Of a DNA stretch of 64,000 bases, positions 62,355 through 64,000 are shown piece by piece. This stretch comes from Massilibacteroides vaginae (lineage in GTDB: Bacteria > Bacteroidota > Bacteroidia > Bacteroidales > Tannerellaceae): the NCBI RefSeq assembly GCF_900178525.1, contig NZ_FXDJ01000008.1:315001-379000 (forward strand). Reading direction: 5' to 3'. Positions within the stretch are counted from its first letter, which is position 1. Each line of letters begins with the position of its first letter. A model generated the notes under the pieces. That model saw only the letters and a list, made by a program, of their open reading frames with translations. It was not told the DNA's origin and did not search any database. Position numbers and translations under genes: made by a program.

Positions 62355-62399
62355 AGTATGCCTCCAAAAGAGCATTTAAACACTTCTGAAGGCATAAAA
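62355..62399 (-). terminator. Hairpin after sugar transporter gene
   Basis: TATGCCT/AGGCATA outer stem with inner AAAG/CTT; downstream of the MFS gene on the minus strand. Confidence 0.65.
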
Positions 62400-62467
62400 C
62401 AATCCTTAATCCGGTTTGATTTCTTACGTTATCAATTTTATATACTAATCAAATAGCTTACAATACG

Positions 62468-64000
62468 TTATTTTTTCCAATACTCTTCCATTTGCTCCAG
62501 ACTTTTGCCTTTCGTTTCGGGCACAAACTTCCAGATAAACAAAGCAGCCAGTACTCCCATTATTCCGTAAATCCAATAGGCCATTCCGTGATTGAAAGTT
62601 TCTGTCAGATATTGGTTCTTATCGAGCATCGGAAATGTCCATGATACCATAAAATTGGCAATCCATTGTGCTGCAACGGCAATACTCATCACCACCGAAC
62701 GAATGGAGTTTGGGAATATCTCAGCAAGCAATACCCAGCAAACAGGTCCCCAGGACATGGCGAATCCGGCGGTATAAACAAGCATACAAATTAACGATCC
62801 CACACCTACGTTGTGTGTATAAAACGTTGTGCCAAGTATAATCATGGAAAAGGCCATAATCAACGCACCGATAACCATCAACGGGCGACGTCCGAAACGA
62901 TCTACCGTCAGAATAGCAAGTACGGTAAACGACAAGTTTACTATTCCCACAACAATCTGCTGTAACAAGGCGGCATCAGTAGCTGCTCCCATTGTTTTGA
63001 ATATCTCCGGTGCATAATAAAGCACAACATTAATACCCACAAATTGCTGGAAGCCGGATAAAAGAACGCCAACAATAATAATCTTAACACCATACGATTT
63101 AACCGGCATAAGCAAAGAAACTCCAAAGCTAATAATCAATCCCAGCTCAAGAGCGTTGGAATTGCCGATTATTTCAAGCAAGGAATAGAGTGCGACAAAC
63201 AACACCAGCCAAGTTCCCATAAATTGGAAATACGGACGAGTGGATGGTGTCTTTTCTTTAAAACTTTCGCGAATTGCTTCGAGTTCTTTATCAGCTCCAT
63301 CGCCCAGCAGACGTGTTAATACCGAGCGAGCTTGTTCATTCTTTCCACGCATCACAAGGTAGCGAGGAGTCTCGGGTACAAACATCAGCAGAACAAAGAA
63401 CAAGGCTGCCGGAAGCAGTTCGGAAGCGAACATCCAACGCCAACCATACGTATGCAGCCAAGCAGCGTCTCCCTGAAGAGCAATCGTATAGTTCACAAAA
63501 TAAACAAGCAACATACCGAAGATAATGGCAAACTGGTTCCATGACACCAGATTACCCCGCCTCTCCGAAGGTGCTATTTCAGCAATGTACATAGGTGATA
63601 TCATAGAAGCCAAACCAACTCCTATCCCACCATAGATACGATACCCTACAAAGAAATAGATAAAGGAATGATCTCCACTACCCGGCATTCCAAAAAATAT
63701 TTCCGGCCAGGCAGACCCAATGGTAGAAGTAGCAAAAAGAACTGAGGCAACGATCAAGGTCGGTCTGCGTCCGTAACGCTGACTAAGCCATCCGGCAATA
63801 GATGCTCCGAGGATACAGCCGATCAGCGCGCTACTCACAACAAATCCTTCCAATGCATTTGCCTGATCAAGCGGAAGCCCGAGTGGTTCGATAAAAAATC
63901 TTCTGAGTGATTCTACTGTTCCTGAAATAACAGCGGTATCATAACCGAATAATAAACCACCGAGTGTGGCAACCAGCGTAACACCTAATATATAATTATT
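62468..64000 (-). CDS. Sugar porter family MFS transporter (XylE-like), 5' end cut by window
   Basis: 511 codons visible; the frame is open through base 64000 and the first residues (NNYILGVTLVATLGGLLFGY-D) show that only a few N-terminal residues are missing; an internal ATG at 63853 is not the start. Motifs: GGLLFGYDTAVISG in helix 1, GWLSQRYGRRPTLI, PESPRYL-type VPETPRYLVMRG, QQFVGINVVLYYAPEIF, DRFGRRPLM and FVPETKGKSLEQME at the end. Twelve-helix proton-coupled sugar symporter of the D-xylose/arabinose type; substrate unproven. Confidence 0.92.
   Translation of the reverse strand, partial: NNYILGVTLVATLGGLLFGYDTAVISGTVESLRRFFIEPLGLPLDQANALEGFVVSSALIGCILGASIAGWLSQRYGRRPTLIVASVLFATSTIGSAWPEIFFGMPGSGDHSFIYFFVGYRIYGGIGVGLASMISPMYIAEIAPSERRGNLVSWNQFAIIFGMLLVYFVNYTIALQGDAAWLHTYGWRWMFASELLPAALFFVLLMFVPETPRYLVMRGKNEQARSVLTRLLGDGADKELEAIRESFKEKTPSTRPYFQFMGTWLVLFVALYSLLEIIGNSNALELGLIISFGVSLLMPVKSYGVKIIIVGVLLSGFQQFVGINVVLYYAPEIFKTMGAATDAALLQQIVVGIVNLSFTVLAILTVDRFGRRPLMVIGALIMAFSMIILGTTFYTHNVGVGSLICMLVYTAGFAMSWGPVCWVLLAEIFPNSIRSVVMSIAVAAQWIANFMVSWTFPMLDKNQYLTETFNHGMAYWIYGIMGVLAALFIWKFVPETKGKSLEQMEEYWKK

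Overview
The window reads as a chromosomal segment of a Bacteroidota bacterium, most likely order Bacteroidales (a Dysgonomonas/Parabacteroides-like organism; genus not provable here). The evidence is the recurrent Bacteroidota -7 promoter box TAnnTTTG upstream of more than twenty genes (three with a TTTG box exactly 19 bp further upstream), weak ribosome-binding sites, a lipoprotein TamL, DUF4296, OmpP1/FadL and OMP_b-brl_3 barrels, a cysteine-poor DksA, a long IleRS, NspC and a GH13_8-type GlgB. By eye the DNA is AT-rich.

Layout. 1-6434 (minus): a tripartite ABC-2 drug/solute exporter operon (TetR repressor, TolC-like channel, HlyD-like adaptor, two ATPases, two permeases, the last cut by the window edge), with a perfect palindrome over its promoter. 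6655-12795 (plus): TlpA-like thioredoxin lipoprotein, phospho-sugar mutase, then a tight run of bifunctional nuclease, CNT nucleoside transporter, RsmE and a DEDDh exonuclease. 12868-15508: orphan ECF sigma factor, SRP RNA and tRNA-Thr apparently on one transcript, a decayed ISL3/ISAon1-type IS with odd ends, and tRNA-Arg. 15574-24376: tamL, TrmH-like methylase, and the dksA-lspA-DUF4296-small protein operon, then ileS. 24545-32844: sigma factor plus a probable 57-aa gene, OmpP1 barrel, a Tyr/Gly/His/Ser-rich exported protein, lepA, a TPR protein. 32917-35124: GH43 lipoprotein and sdaA.

35125-44773 is the most accessory-looking part: a 21-bp-period array, a 114-bp REP-like tandem repeat, a membrane-tethered TPR/HTH regulator, an intact IS5-family element, two paralogous OMP_b-brl_3 barrels and, between them, an S46 peptidase that lacks its serine. 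44782-49187: proC, a C1 peptidase, an AbiF/Abi_2 gene preceded by its own promoter and a short terminator-hairpin RNA, then nspC. 49228-64000: an unrecognised barrel, M23 peptidase, SDR, patatin, zinc-type P-ATPase with Fur-family regulator, VOC, AraC, NlpC/P60 lipoprotein, serS, glgB-manA and a sugar-porter MFS cut by the right edge.

Best candidates for something new: (1) the abiF locus at 47020-48046, a HEPN RNase-like toxin candidate directly behind a small structured RNA with a canonical promoter; (2) a dispersed intergenic element found three times (7410-7479, 35331-35399, 56851-56919) built of CCTTTAT units spaced 21 bp, i.e. two helical turns; (3) the ISL3 element with an in-frame amber stop removing its catalytic glutamate, a triplicated end and a 22-bp flanking duplication; (4) the regulator/barrel/truncated-S46 locus.
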